Below the pieces are notes generated by a model. The model was not told where the DNA came from. It saw nothing but the letters and a program-made list of their open reading frames with translations, and did no database searches. Positions 1 to 8,701 of a stretch of DNA of 64,000 bases are shown piece by piece (the stretch's first letter is position 1; each line of letters begins with the position of its first letter). The position numbers and the translations under genes are program-made. Origin of the DNA: Flavobacteriaceae bacterium Ap0902 (GTDB lineage Bacteria > Bacteroidota > Bacteroidia > Flavobacteriales > Weeksellaceae); assembly GCA_009835005.1 (NCBI GenBank), contig WTFG01000004.1, positions 124,001 through 188,000 of the forward strand. Reading direction: 5' to 3'.

Positions 1-58
1 TTTTATTTTTGTTTTATTAAAATTAATTAAATAATTAATACTTACAAAAGAATTATCT

Positions 59-1027
59 GTGGAATTTGATTTAACGGCGTATGCCAAAGACATTATCAAT
101 GCTGAAATTGCTGAAATTCATGCTTTAAAAACAAAACTAGGTGCCGCGTATAATTTTGTATTAAAAGAACTTTATGCTTGTACAGGTAAAGTCATAGTGA
201 TAGGTGTTGGTAAAAATGCTCCAATAGCACAGAAAATGGTAGCTACCTTAAATTCTACAGGAACCGTTGCACAGTTTTTACATGCTGGTGAAGCGCTGCA
301 TGGCGATTTAGGTATCATACAACCAGAGGATATTTGTATCATCATTTCTAAATCTGGGAATACACAGGAAATCAAAGCTGCTTTACCATCCATTAAATTT
401 TTGGGTAAAAAGACGGTAGCTATGACTGGCAATATGAATTCCTATTTGGCATCTCAGGCAGATTATGTGCTAGATACTACGGTGAGTAGAGAAGCTGGGC
501 ATAATAATTTAGCACCTACAAGCAGTACCACCGTGCAACTTGTAATGTGTGATGCCATTGCAATGACACTTATGAAGATGAAGAATTTCACGGCAGAAGA
601 CTTTGGTAAATATCATCCTGGAGGGTCTTTAGGTAAACAGTTGATGATGCGGGTGGAGGACATACTAGATATCCATCATAAACCGCATGTAGATATTAAT
701 TCTAATATCAAAGATGTTATTCATTCTCTCTCTAGTGGTAGATTTGGGATTACGGTGATTATGGAAAACGGTGAGATTGCGGGTGTTGTTACAGATGGGG
801 ATTTACGCCGTATGTTAGAAAAATATTCAGATTTAACTGATATTACGGCCAAAGATATTGGTACATTTAGCCCCAAAACAATTTATAAAGATGCGCTAGC
901 CAAAGATGCTTTAAAACAGATGAACGAATATAAGATAGGGCAGTTAATCGTGATTGATAAGAAAAATGATTACGTTGGAATTATTGATTTTCATGGACTC
1001 ATCAATGAAGGAATTAGTGAAGAATAG
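59..1027 (+). CDS. kdsD: KpsF/GutQ-type arabinose-5-phosphate isomerase
   Basis: This is probably D-arabinose 5-phosphate isomerase, a cytosolic enzyme that converts ribulose-5-P to arabinose-5-P, the first step towards the KDO of lipopolysaccharide. The N-terminal half is a SIS sugar-isomerase domain (GVGKNAPIAQKM near residue 49, SKSGNT near 99, HPGGSLGK near 187). Two CBS domains follow, including GVVTDGDLRR, and the length of 322 aa is usual for the family. The start is GTG; no in-frame ATG lies nearby. No ribosome-binding site is visible, as expected in Bacteroidota. tatC starts 10 bp downstream, so the two are probably co-transcribed. The family and function are well supported; the sugar preference is inferred. 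Confidence 0.92.
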   Translation: MEFDLTAYAKDIINAEIAEIHALKTKLGAAYNFVLKELYACTGKVIVIGVGKNAPIAQKMVATLNSTGTVAQFLHAGEALHGDLGIIQPEDICIIISKSGNTQEIKAALPSIKFLGKKTVAMTGNMNSYLASQADYVLDTTVSREAGHNNLAPTSSTTVQLVMCDAIAMTLMKMKNFTAEDFGKYHPGGSLGKQLMMRVEDILDIHHKPHVDINSNIKDVIHSLSSGRFGITVIMENGEIAGVVTDGDLRRMLEKYSDLTDITAKDIGTFSPKTIYKDALAKDALKQMNEYKIGQLIVIDKKNDYVGIIDFHGLINEGISEE

Positions 1028-1037
1028 AAAGAAAGAT

Positions 1038-1847
1038 ATGAGTGAGATGCCATTTTTGGATCACGTAGCAGAATTGCGAAAACATTTAATTCGTGCGATT
1101 ATAGGTTTAGTCATTGCTATGATTATTGTAGGGGTACTTTGGAGTTATATTATAGATATAATTATGGCACCATTATCCTCTGAATTTATTACTTTTAGAG
1201 GTATAAATGCATTAGGAAACGTCATAGGTGTGGGGGATATCTTTCAAGGACCTTTTGACATTCAAAATAAATTAAAGAATCTACAATTTGGTGGCCAATT
1301 TTCTTCTATGATTGGAGTATTGCTTGTATCTGGTTTAATTGTGGGATTGCCATACATCGTTTATGAATTTTTTGAATTTCTAAAACCTGGTTTAACCCAA
1401 AAAGAGAAGGAATATTCTAATTTTTTGATGTTATCCACAGTTTTATTCTTTCTTCTAGGGGTTACATTTGCTTATTTTTTAGTTCTTCCTTTATCTGTTC
1501 ATTTTATGTTTTTCTTTCAGCCTTTTGAGGTAGAAAATAACTGGACAATCATGAGTTACGTCAATGTATTTGTGCAGACGACACTAGCCATGGGTGTTGT
1601 ATTTCTATTGCCCATCGTGGTATTCTTTTTGGCTAAAATTAATTTAGTGACGCCAGCGTTTATGATTACTTACCGCAAACATGCTTTTGTAGTAATATTA
1701 ACTGTTGCAGCCATAATTACGCCTGCAGATTTATTGAGTATGTTTATTGCATCTGTCCCTTTGTTATTGCTTTATGAGTTTAGTATTCTAATTGTGAAAA
1801 GAGTTTATAAGGAAGAAAAAAAAACAGATTTAATTAAACCTCAATAA
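1038..1847 (+). CDS. tatC: Sec-independent protein translocase TatC
   Basis: TatC is the inner-membrane receptor of the twin-arginine pathway, which exports folded proteins, often with bound cofactors. The N-terminus carries the TatC hallmark MPFLDHVAELRKHL. Several hydrophobic segments follow, consistent with the six-helix topology, including PYIVYEFFEFLKPGL and the conserved TPAD near the C-terminus. I choose the ATG at 1038 because it places the FLDH motif at residue 5 and leaves 10 bp after kdsD. The open frame extends back to 954 inside kdsD, which is less likely to be used. The protein is 269 aa. No tatA/B gene is adjacent. Confidence 0.95.
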   Translation: MSEMPFLDHVAELRKHLIRAIIGLVIAMIIVGVLWSYIIDIIMAPLSSEFITFRGINALGNVIGVGDIFQGPFDIQNKLKNLQFGGQFSSMIGVLLVSGLIVGLPYIVYEFFEFLKPGLTQKEKEYSNFLMLSTVLFFLLGVTFAYFLVLPLSVHFMFFFQPFEVENNWTIMSYVNVFVQTTLAMGVVFLLPIVVFFLAKINLVTPAFMITYRKHAFVVILTVAAIITPADLLSMFIASVPLLLLYEFSILIVKRVYKEEKKTDLIKPQ

Positions 1848-1948
1848 TTTTTCAATACTTACTTTTTTATGGTAAGAATATTGCTTAATATTCATACATA
1901 ATAAAATTATTTTCATATATTTACAATTAAGATTTTAAAGAATTATAT

Positions 1949-2695
1949 ATGAATATATTAGTTTGTATAAGTAGTGTTCCAGATACTACATCCAAAATTA
2001 ACTTTACCGCGGATGGTAAAGCGTTTGATAAAAACGGAATTCAGTTTGTGATCAATCCTTATGACGAATTTTCTTTGACCAGAGCTATTTGGTTTCAAGA
2101 AAAACAAGGAGCTACCGTTACTGTTTTAACAGTGGGTGATGCTTCTGTAGAACCTGTAATGAGAAAGGCTTTGGCCATTGGAGCCAATGATGCTATTCGG
2201 GTAGATACTGAGCCGCATGATAGTTATTCTACAGCTAAGGAAATTGCCAAAGTGATAGCTGAGAATCAGTATGACTTAATTCTGATGGGTAGAGAATCTA
2301 TTGATTATAATGGTAATGCAGTACCTGCAATGCTAGCTGCAGAATTAGGGTGGAGTTTTGTGAATAATTGTATAGGTTTAGAAGTAGAAGAAGATCAAGC
2401 AACTGCGGTTTCAGAGATTGATGGTGGTAAAGAAACTGTCAAGTTCAAATTACCAGCCATCATAGCTGGACAAAAAGGAATTGTAGAGGAAAAAGACCTT
2501 AAAATCCCTAATATGCGTGGTATTATGCAGGCAAGAAGTAAGCCATTGAATGTAGTGGAAGCATCTGGCGCAGAGGCTCAGGTAAAGGCAGATGAGTTTG
2601 AAAAACCAGAACCACGTTCTTCTGTGACTTTAGTAGATAAAGACAATGTGGAGGAATTAGTTCGCCTTTTGCATGAAGAAGCTAAAGTAATATAA
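1949..2695 (+). CDS. etfB: Electron transfer flavoprotein subunit beta
   Basis: EtfB forms a heterodimer with EtfA and carries electrons from acyl-CoA dehydrogenases to the quinone pool. The protein (248 aa) has the typical N-terminus MNILVCISSVPDTTSKI, the adenine-nucleotide-binding region GRESIDYNGNAVPAMLA, and GQKGIVEEKDLKIPNMRGIMQARSKP split over the late part of the domain. etfA follows after 18 bp in the same direction. A candidate electron donor, an acyl-CoA dehydrogenase, is encoded at 13884-15023 in this window. The identification is very secure. Confidence 0.96.
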   Translation: MNILVCISSVPDTTSKINFTADGKAFDKNGIQFVINPYDEFSLTRAIWFQEKQGATVTVLTVGDASVEPVMRKALAIGANDAIRVDTEPHDSYSTAKEIAKVIAENQYDLILMGRESIDYNGNAVPAMLAAELGWSFVNNCIGLEVEEDQATAVSEIDGGKETVKFKLPAIIAGQKGIVEEKDLKIPNMRGIMQARSKPLNVVEASGAEAQVKADEFEKPEPRSSVTLVDKDNVEELVRLLHEEAKVI

Positions 2696-2713
2696 ACCTA
2701 AAAAAAGAGAAAA

Positions 2714-3658
2714 ATGTCAATATTAGTATATACAGAAACCCAGGACGGGAAATTTAAAAAGAATGCATTTGAAGCCGTATCTTATGCTAAAGCTGTAGCG
2801 GACAAGACAGGTGATACGGTCACAGCACTTGCAATAGATATAACAGATGCCTCTGAATTGTATCAATATGGTGCGGACAATGTAAAAGTTCTTACAGGAG
2901 GTAATGCACATAAATTATCACCAGAGGTGGTAGGGAAATTAATTTCTGATAATGCAGATGGAAATTTTGTAGTATTATCTCATAGTGCAGAAGGGTCTTC
3001 TTATGCACCATTCGTTGCTCATAATTTGGGTGCTGCACTTATTACCAACGTTATAGAAGCTCCAGAATCTACAAGCCCATTGAAAGTTAAACGCAAAGCA
3101 TTCTCTGGAAAAGGTATTATGTTATCAGAAGCAATTCTGGAAAAAACTGTTTTAACAGTGGCCACGAACGCTTATGGAATACATGAAAATGCCGTAGAGG
3201 GTTCTACAGAAGAAGTTGCTTTGGAGGTAACGGAAGGCAAAGTAAATGTAGAAAGTGTAGAAACGAATTCTGGTTCAATAGATTTAAAAGAAGCCGCTAT
3301 CGTTGTATCTGGTGGACGTGGCTTGAAGGGACCAGAAAACTGGGGTATGATAGAAGCGTTAGCAGAAGCAATAGGTGGTGCCACCGCAGCTTCTAAGCCA
3401 GTATCTGATATGGGGTGGAGACCACATAGCGAACACGTGGGGCAAACAGGTAAAGCGATTGCACCCAATTTATATATTGCTATTGGTATTTCTGGTGCCA
3501 TTCAACACTTGGCTGGTGTTAATGCATCTAAAAATATTGTGGTAATTAATAATGATGCAGAAGCACCATTCTTTGGTGCTGCTGATTATGGTATTGTAGG
3601 TGATGCTTTTGAGGTTGTACCTAAATTAACGGAAGCCATCAAGAAATTTAAATCATAA
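2714..3658 (+). CDS. etfA: Electron transfer flavoprotein subunit alpha
   Basis: EtfA carries the FAD of the electron transfer flavoprotein and pairs with EtfB, encoded immediately upstream. The N-terminal domain spans about residues 1-190. The C-terminal FAD-binding domain has VVSGGRGLKGPENW and the conserved cluster HVGQTGK, APNLYIAIGISGAIQHLAG and INNDAEAPFFGAADYGIVGD. The length of 314 aa is normal. A rho-independent terminator at 3685 ends the unit. The call is secure. Confidence 0.96.
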   Translation: MSILVYTETQDGKFKKNAFEAVSYAKAVADKTGDTVTALAIDITDASELYQYGADNVKVLTGGNAHKLSPEVVGKLISDNADGNFVVLSHSAEGSSYAPFVAHNLGAALITNVIEAPESTSPLKVKRKAFSGKGIMLSEAILEKTVLTVATNAYGIHENAVEGSTEEVALEVTEGKVNVESVETNSGSIDLKEAAIVVSGGRGLKGPENWGMIEALAEAIGGATAASKPVSDMGWRPHSEHVGQTGKAIAPNLYIAIGISGAIQHLAGVNASKNIVVINNDAEAPFFGAADYGIVGDAFEVVPKLTEAIKKFKS

Positions 3659-3684
3659 ATTCTAAATTAGGTTTTATCTTTAAC

Positions 3685-3719
3685 ACTCTGATTGATTCAT
3701 TTCAATCGGAGTTTTTTTA
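3685..3719 (+). terminator. Rho-independent terminator after etfBA
   Basis: The stem is ACTCTGATTGA paired with TCAATCGGAGT (11 bp with one G-T pair) and a 6-nt loop, followed directly by a run of seven T. It lies 27 bp past the etfA stop. Confidence 0.85.
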
Positions 3720-3786
3720 TCATAAATCTTTCTAATATTTAAATGTATTCTTTATTATTGATTCAAAATTGCTAAATTTACTTTCT

Positions 3787-4407
3787 ATGGATTTTATTAA
3801 ATTAAATATAAAAGGTATTTCCTATAGTCAGACACAAGTAGGGGCATACGCTCTAATATTAGAAGAGGAATTTGGGCAGAGAAAACTTCCTATTATTATT
3901 GGTAATTTTGAGGCTCAAGCCATTGCCATTGCTTTGGAGAAAGACCTTTTACCTCCAAGGCCTTTGACACATGATTTGTTTGTGAACTTCGCAAAGGCTT
4001 TCCAAATAGAAATGAAGTCTGTCAATATATACAAATTAGAGGAAGGAATTTTTTACTCTAATATTATATGCGAAAATACAGATGGTGAAATCAAGGAAAT
4101 AGATTCTAGAACCTCTGATGCAATAGCTTTAGCTGTTAGATTTAATGTGCCCATCTATGTGTTGAAAGAAGTCATGGATAGGGCAGGAATTCAATTAGAG
4201 ATGATTTCTGAGGATGATGCTGATGTGAATGAAGCGATTAAGGAAATTGAAAAGGAATTGAATGAAGATATAGCCAAAGAAGATGATTATAGTGAGTTAA
4301 GTATAAATGAACTAGAAGATATGATGGGAGAAGCTGCTAAGAATGAAGACTATGAAACTGCTGCCAAGTTGCGAGATGAATTAGATAAAAGAAAAGAAAA
4401 TGAGTAA
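3787..4407 (+). CDS. Bifunctional nuclease family protein with C-terminal UVR motif
   Basis: The N-terminal ~150 residues belong to the bifunctional nuclease/DUF151 family (DFIKLNIKGISYSQTQVGAY, LPIIIGNFEAQAIAIAL, then RTSDAIALAVRFNVPIYV). Plant and bacterial members are reported to have DNase and RNase activity. The C-terminus is a UvrB/UvrC-type helical hairpin (LSINELEDMMGEAAKNEDYE), a fusion usual in Bacteroidota. I choose the ATG at 3787, which begins the conserved domain; the frame opens 18 bp earlier with a TTG. The gene overlaps the following transporter gene by 8 bp, so they are translationally coupled. The cellular role is not established. Confidence 0.85.
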   Translation: MDFIKLNIKGISYSQTQVGAYALILEEEFGQRKLPIIIGNFEAQAIAIALEKDLLPPRPLTHDLFVNFAKAFQIEMKSVNIYKLEEGIFYSNIICENTDGEIKEIDSRTSDAIALAVRFNVPIYVLKEVMDRAGIQLEMISEDDADVNEAIKEIEKELNEDIAKEDDYSELSINELEDMMGEAAKNEDYETAAKLRDELDKRKENE

Positions 4408-5827
4408 AATTTTATTCTGTTTAATCTTATGCCTTCTAACGGCTGGGCTCCATGCCCAATCTAATTTAGAACAAACAGCGTCCATAGGTATATCCTTAGA
4501 AGGTGTATTAAGAGGTGCTTTAGGTCTGGTAGTCTTATTAGGGATAGCAGTTCTATTCAGTAATAATAGAAAAAGAATTAACTGGAGAACGGTTGGTTTT
4601 GGTTTATTATTTCAACTTGTATTAGGGATTGGAATTTTAAAAGGAGATGATATTGGTTTTAACGCAGGAGGATATAGATTTGATTTGGGGTTTATAGGTG
4701 GTTTCTTTGATCAGGTAGGTGGTATATTTATAAACTTACTTGGCTATACGCAGGCCGGTAGTGAATTTCTTTTAGGTGGATTAATGAATGTAGATTCTTA
4801 TGGATTTATATTTGCTTTTCAAGTCTTGCCTGTGATATTATTCTTTTCTGCCTTAACTTCTGTATTGTTCTATTTAGGAATCATCCAAGTGGTTGTTAAA
4901 TTTTTTGCTTATTTTATGAGCAAATTGCTGGGAATATCTGGACCAGAAAGTTTATCTGTCGCTGGGAATGTTTTCCTTGGACAAACAGAATCACCTTTGA
5001 TGATTAAAGCCTATCTAGCCCGTATGACAGATTCTGAAATGCTTTTGGTGATGATTGGAGGTATGGCCACTGTTGCTGGTGGGGTATTAGGTGCTTATAT
5101 CCAATTTCTAGGAGGCACAGATCCTGTAGCTCAACAAGAATTTGCCAGACACTTATTAGCCGCATCTGTTATGGCAGCCCCAGGAGCCATTTTGGTTTCT
5201 AAAATTTTGTATCCGCAACAGGAAAAACCAATAGAAGACTTTAGTGTAAAGATGGAAAATGTAGGAAGCAACTTTTTAGATGCTCTATCTAATGGTACGA
5301 CAGAAGGGCTTAAATTAGCAGTAAATGTCGCGGCTATGTTGCTCGTGTTCATCGCATTTATAGCGATGACCAATGGAATTATGGATTGGATTGGTGATGT
5401 TACTGGATTAAATGAAATGATTGCTGCAAATACCAATTACACCGCACTTTCTCTTGAATTTGTGCTAGGTTATATATTTGCGCCACTTATGTGGTTAATA
5501 GGAGTTCCATCTAATGATATTAGTTTAATGGGGCAATTATTGGGCGTTAAGTTGGTGGCTAGTGAGTTTATAGCTTACATTCAATTGGCAGAATTAAAGG
5601 ATGTAACTTCACCCATGCATTTACAGAATTTTAAATCTGTTATTATGGCTACCTATATGCTCTGTGGTTTTGCTAATTTTGCTTCTATAGGGATTCAAAT
5701 TGGTGGAATCGGTGCATTGGCACCAAGCAAAAAGAAATTATTATCTGAACTTGGAATGAAGGCATTAATAGGAGGGATGTTAGCCTCCTTGTTGTCTGCT
5801 ACCATAGCAGGAATATTATTAGGATAA
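4400..5827 (+). CDS. NupC-type concentrative nucleoside transporter
   Basis: This is an inner-membrane symporter that imports nucleosides with H+ or Na+. The protein has 475 aa and many hydrophobic segments. It carries the NupC/CNT signatures GNVFLGQTESPLMIKAY, the gate-like region MTDSEMLLVMIGGMATVAGG, APLMWLIGVPSND and the late CGFANFASIGIQIGGIGALAP. The N-terminal ~20 residues (ending GLHAQ) look like a cleavable signal or an extra leader segment. The 8-bp overlap with the upstream nuclease gene suggests a nucleotide-scavenging unit; that link is inference. Confidence 0.9.
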   Translation: MSKILFCLILCLLTAGLHAQSNLEQTASIGISLEGVLRGALGLVVLLGIAVLFSNNRKRINWRTVGFGLLFQLVLGIGILKGDDIGFNAGGYRFDLGFIGGFFDQVGGIFINLLGYTQAGSEFLLGGLMNVDSYGFIFAFQVLPVILFFSALTSVLFYLGIIQVVVKFFAYFMSKLLGISGPESLSVAGNVFLGQTESPLMIKAYLARMTDSEMLLVMIGGMATVAGGVLGAYIQFLGGTDPVAQQEFARHLLAASVMAAPGAILVSKILYPQQEKPIEDFSVKMENVGSNFLDALSNGTTEGLKLAVNVAAMLLVFIAFIAMTNGIMDWIGDVTGLNEMIAANTNYTALSLEFVLGYIFAPLMWLIGVPSNDISLMGQLLGVKLVASEFIAYIQLAELKDVTSPMHLQNFKSVIMATYMLCGFANFASIGIQIGGIGALAPSKKKLLSELGMKALIGGMLASLLSATIAGILLG

Positions 5828-5840
5828 AGTAAATAGAAAA

Positions 5841-6197
5841 ATGGAAAATAATCAAATTAGTAATTATGAGGTCCCTCCGCAGAATTTCATGACATTGTCT
5901 ATCATCGCTACCATTTTAGGCTGTTGTACCTGCTCACTCTATGGGATCAGTTTTATACTTGGTATCGTAGGAATTTATTTTGCTTCTCAAGTCAATACTA
6001 GATTTTATTCTGGAGATATAGACGGTGCAGAGAAAAATGCGAATTATGCTAAAATCTTCTCTTTAGTTTCTATTGGAATCGTGGTCTTATCTCTATCCTA
6101 CGCAGCGTATGTGTATTTAAAACACCCGGAAATCTATATAGAACAGAGAGAAATGATAGAGGAAATGATGAAACAATATGGCATAGAAACAGAATAA
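5841..6197 (+). CDS. CCC-motif small membrane protein (DUF4190-like)
   Basis: This 118-aa protein has two hydrophobic segments. The first contains the cysteine-rich stretch TILGCCTCSLYGISFILGI, and a second helix lies near residues 75-95. The N-terminus is proline- and asparagine-rich and the C-terminus is charged (EMIEEMMKQYG). Proteins of this type are frequent next to DUF2752 genes in Flavobacteriales, as here. The function is unknown. It sits 13 bp behind the nucleoside transporter and abuts the next gene. Confidence 0.75.
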   Translation: MENNQISNYEVPPQNFMTLSIIATILGCCTCSLYGISFILGIVGIYFASQVNTRFYSGDIDGAEKNANYAKIFSLVSIGIVVLSLSYAAYVYLKHPEIYIEQREMIEEMMKQYGIETE

Positions 6198-6632
6198 TTG
6201 CTAAGAAGTCTAACACAAATTATCATAAGAAGTTTAATAGTCGTAGGTGGAATTTTTCTGCTTGGGGCTGTTTTTCTTTATTACTATATTTTTGATCCTT
6301 CCGTAGAGAATTCATTTTTCCCAGCCTGTACTTTTAAGGAGTCCACAGGTTTGGATTGTGTAGGCTGTGGAAATCAGAGAGCAGTACATGCTTTATTTCA
6401 TGGGAATATTCTAGAAGCCATTGATTATAATGCTTTTTTTGTATTCTTTTTACCCTTTTTAATCTTTTACATCATCTTTGCTTTAAGACAATTTATTTTT
6501 GGTTTACCAGCACCGAATGTTTGGATTTATAAAAGTAAATTTGGAATCTTATTAATTATAATAATTGTTATTTTCCTTGTTCTAAGGAATTTACCTTTTG
6601 AACCTTTTATCTGGTTAAATTCTTCTTATTAA
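6198..6632 (+). CDS. DUF2752 membrane protein
   Basis: This is a short membrane protein (144 aa) with the DUF2752 hallmark FPACTFKESTGLDCVGCG followed by NQRA, between a first transmembrane helix (residues ~9-29) and two later ones. The start is a TTG placed directly after the TAA of the CCC-motif gene (zero spacing), which implies translational coupling; there is no in-frame ATG before the Cys motif. The function is unknown. The CxGCG motif suggests metal or disulfide chemistry, but that is speculation. Confidence 0.75.
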   Translation: MLRSLTQIIIRSLIVVGGIFLLGAVFLYYYIFDPSVENSFFPACTFKESTGLDCVGCGNQRAVHALFHGNILEAIDYNAFFVFFLPFLIFYIIFALRQFIFGLPAPNVWIYKSKFGILLIIIIVIFLVLRNLPFEPFIWLNSSY

Positions 6633-6681
6633 AGTTATCTCTAGCATATTTAATTCTATATTTTTTCACTAAAATTGCATT

Positions 6682-7701
6682 ATGAATGATTTAAAGCAGT
6701 TATCTGTACATCTGGTTGGAAACAAGAACCGGCATGAACACTTGAGTAAATCTAAACTTCCTATAGATTTAGATGAACCTACCACAGATGTATTAAACTT
6801 ATTTTTTGAAAATTCATTTAAAACAGATGAATACTTCAAGTTTTTTCATCAGGTAGATTTAGCGATGAATGAGGTTTATAATTACGTGAAAAAAATATTT
6901 GATAATCCCACAGATTTTCATGAACAATCCATCAACCTTGCACAATATTTATTTGAGGTTTCCGTGCATCCCAAAATTAAGGCAGGAGAATTCTATGTGG
7001 CCTATTTTGAAAATTGTAATTATAAAGGTGAAACGGTGGATGCGATTGGTTTGTTTAAAACAGAGAATAAGGATATCTTTTTAAATGTTAAAAATGATGA
7101 TCATTTCTTTGATATAATTACGGAGAAAGGCGTCAATATTAATAAATTAGATAAGAGTTGTATTATCTATAATACGCAAGAAGATGAGGGTTATATTACC
7201 ATTGTCAAGGATAAGACCAATGATATAGGCGCTCAATATTGGTTTGATGATTTTCTACATGTAAAGCAATATGAGGATGCTTATTTCTATACAGAAAAGA
7301 CCATGTCTGTGTTTAAAAATTATATAGATGAACGTTTTCCAGAAGAATTTGAAACCAGCAAAATAGACCAAGCCGATTACCTGAACCGTACCATGGAATA
7401 TTTTAAAAATGCAGAGGAATTTAAATCAGATGAGTTTGAAAATCAAGTTTTACAACAATCAGATGTGATAGAAAGTTTTCAAAATTTTAAATCTGATTTA
7501 GAATATGAGGATAATCAAATGCTACAGGATAATTTCTCCATTGCAGAAAAAGCAGTTAAAAAACAGAATAGCGTTTATAAAAGCATTATTAAATTAGATA
7601 AAAATTTCCATATTTATGTTCATGGGGATAGAAGCAAAATAGAAAGGGGAGAGGATAGTGTAGGTAAATATTACAAGATTTATTTTGAAGAAGAAAATTA
7701 A
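6682..7701 (+). CDS. Nucleoid-associated protein, 37 kDa (NdpA/YejK family)
   Basis: The protein has 339 aa and matches the NA37 nucleoid-associated family by its N-terminal layout, the central FYVAYFENCNYKGETVDAIG strand-rich block and the C-terminal HIYVHGD...ERGED motif. E. coli YejK is a nucleoid component. Its start is a clear ATG after an AT-rich 49-bp gap. It ends at a strong bidirectional terminator shared with the convergent lipoprotein gene. The family call is good; the exact role in Bacteroidota is unknown. Confidence 0.8.
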   Translation: MNDLKQLSVHLVGNKNRHEHLSKSKLPIDLDEPTTDVLNLFFENSFKTDEYFKFFHQVDLAMNEVYNYVKKIFDNPTDFHEQSINLAQYLFEVSVHPKIKAGEFYVAYFENCNYKGETVDAIGLFKTENKDIFLNVKNDDHFFDIITEKGVNINKLDKSCIIYNTQEDEGYITIVKDKTNDIGAQYWFDDFLHVKQYEDAYFYTEKTMSVFKNYIDERFPEEFETSKIDQADYLNRTMEYFKNAEEFKSDEFENQVLQQSDVIESFQNFKSDLEYEDNQMLQDNFSIAEKAVKKQNSVYKSIIKLDKNFHIYVHGDRSKIERGEDSVGKYYKIYFEEEN

Positions 7702-7705
7702 AAGT

Positions 7706-7731
7706 AAAAGCCCCTCGCAAAAGGGGCTTTT
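7706..7731. terminator. Bidirectional terminator between convergent genes
   Basis: This is a perfect 10-bp stem, AAAAGCCCCT with AGGGGCTTTT, and a 6-nt loop. The flanking A and T runs let it work in both directions, for the nucleoid protein gene (+) and the lipoprotein operon (-). Confidence 0.85.
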
Positions 7732-7786
7732 AAATTGAATTGACTTTAATATAGTTTATAACTTTGCAGTAAGTCAATTATATGGA

Positions 7787-8671
7787 TTACATCCAATAGT
7801 TTCCACTGTCATGCGGGGTGTCTACTTGTGTTTGCCAGTCATTTTCTGCCTCTTCTACTGTGATATTAAATTCATTGGCCATATCCTCAAAGAATTGATC
7901 CATATCTTCATACGGTCTTTCCGTATATACCCTAACAGGAATTCTTAAATTCAAATCTTGGGTTGCAAAAAAGGCGCGATTAGGATCGTTAAACGGATAC
8001 GGATTTCCATTCTCATCAAATTTGTCCCCATTGATGATATGCACAAGGACTACGTTTAAATCAAATTGGGTATACGCCTCATTTACGCTGAAATATCCTT
8101 TGAATCCCAGCGGATCATTTTCTCTGAGCACAGAACCATTTTCTCCTAACGGTTCATCTACAGGATCTGTGTCTCTATAGGTATAATCTAGAATATTATC
8201 TGCATTCGTAAAAGGATTCTGTGTATCCAATTCCATTGCTTCTTTGGTTATAAAGAAGTGTTGGTGAATTGGGGCATTAATTTCGTTGGCAAATTGCTGA
8301 TTCATTAATTGCCCTTCATTATCATAATACTTAATTTCTAGTGCATAATATTCGCCTTTAATAAACCTAATCGGTGTATCTGGTTTAATTAGATTACCAC
8401 TTGCATCATATTGGAAACTAATTTCTTGACTAGCTTTGTAATATTGAACGTCCTCATTCATAGGACTTCCATGGAATTTAGATCCATGCAGATGCCCTGT
8501 GTGGAATGTGAAAGTCACTTTGGTCCAGTCTTCATGGTTTTTATCCTTTGGTTCTTCTACTGGTGGCGCTGGCATATCATCATCTCCACTGCTACAGGAT
8601 ATGAAACCCAGCATTATTGCTGCCATCAAGGTCATCAATAGTGTTCTTAAAAAATTGTTCTCTCTCATCAT
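7787..8671 (-). CDS. HLHG-motif surface lipoprotein, copy 1
   Basis: This 294-aa protein has a type II signal peptide with lipobox F-I-S-C. It is followed by SSGDDD, the acidic stretch that in Flavobacteria and Capnocytophaga directs lipoproteins to the cell surface. The mature part opens with VTFTFHTGHLHGSKFHGSP, a dense histidine cluster, and later has IHQHFFITK and YRDTDP. It closely resembles its neighbour (8702-9592) along its whole length, so the pair arose by tandem duplication. It is the last gene of a run downstream of a TonB-dependent receptor. I infer a metal-binding partner of that receptor; no characterised family came to mind. Confidence 0.7.
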   Translation of the reverse strand: MMRENNFLRTLLMTLMAAIMLGFISCSSGDDDMPAPPVEEPKDKNHEDWTKVTFTFHTGHLHGSKFHGSPMNEDVQYYKASQEISFQYDASGNLIKPDTPIRFIKGEYYALEIKYYDNEGQLMNQQFANEINAPIHQHFFITKEAMELDTQNPFTNADNILDYTYRDTDPVDEPLGENGSVLRENDPLGFKGYFSVNEAYTQFDLNVVLVHIINGDKFDENGNPYPFNDPNRAFFATQDLNLRIPVRVYTERPYEDMDQFFEDMANEFNITVEEAENDWQTQVDTPHDSGNYWM

Positions 8672-8701
8672 TATAAAATTTTATTAATTGATTATTTAAT
8701 T

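Noticed and set aside
1-58. Promoter of the first gene
   Set aside because: The stretch is AT-rich with no good TAnnTTTG box at suitable distance from the GTG start, and the region is cut by the window edge.
954-1037. N-terminal extension of tatC
   Set aside because: It overlaps the end of the isomerase gene, is not like TatC, and the FLDHVAELR motif belongs next to the true start at 1038.
3172-3501. Long antisense open frame inside etfA, and similar frames opposite secA, ettA, priA and kefC
   Set aside because: They are reverse-strand shadows of strongly supported genes and show low-complexity or implausible protein sequence.
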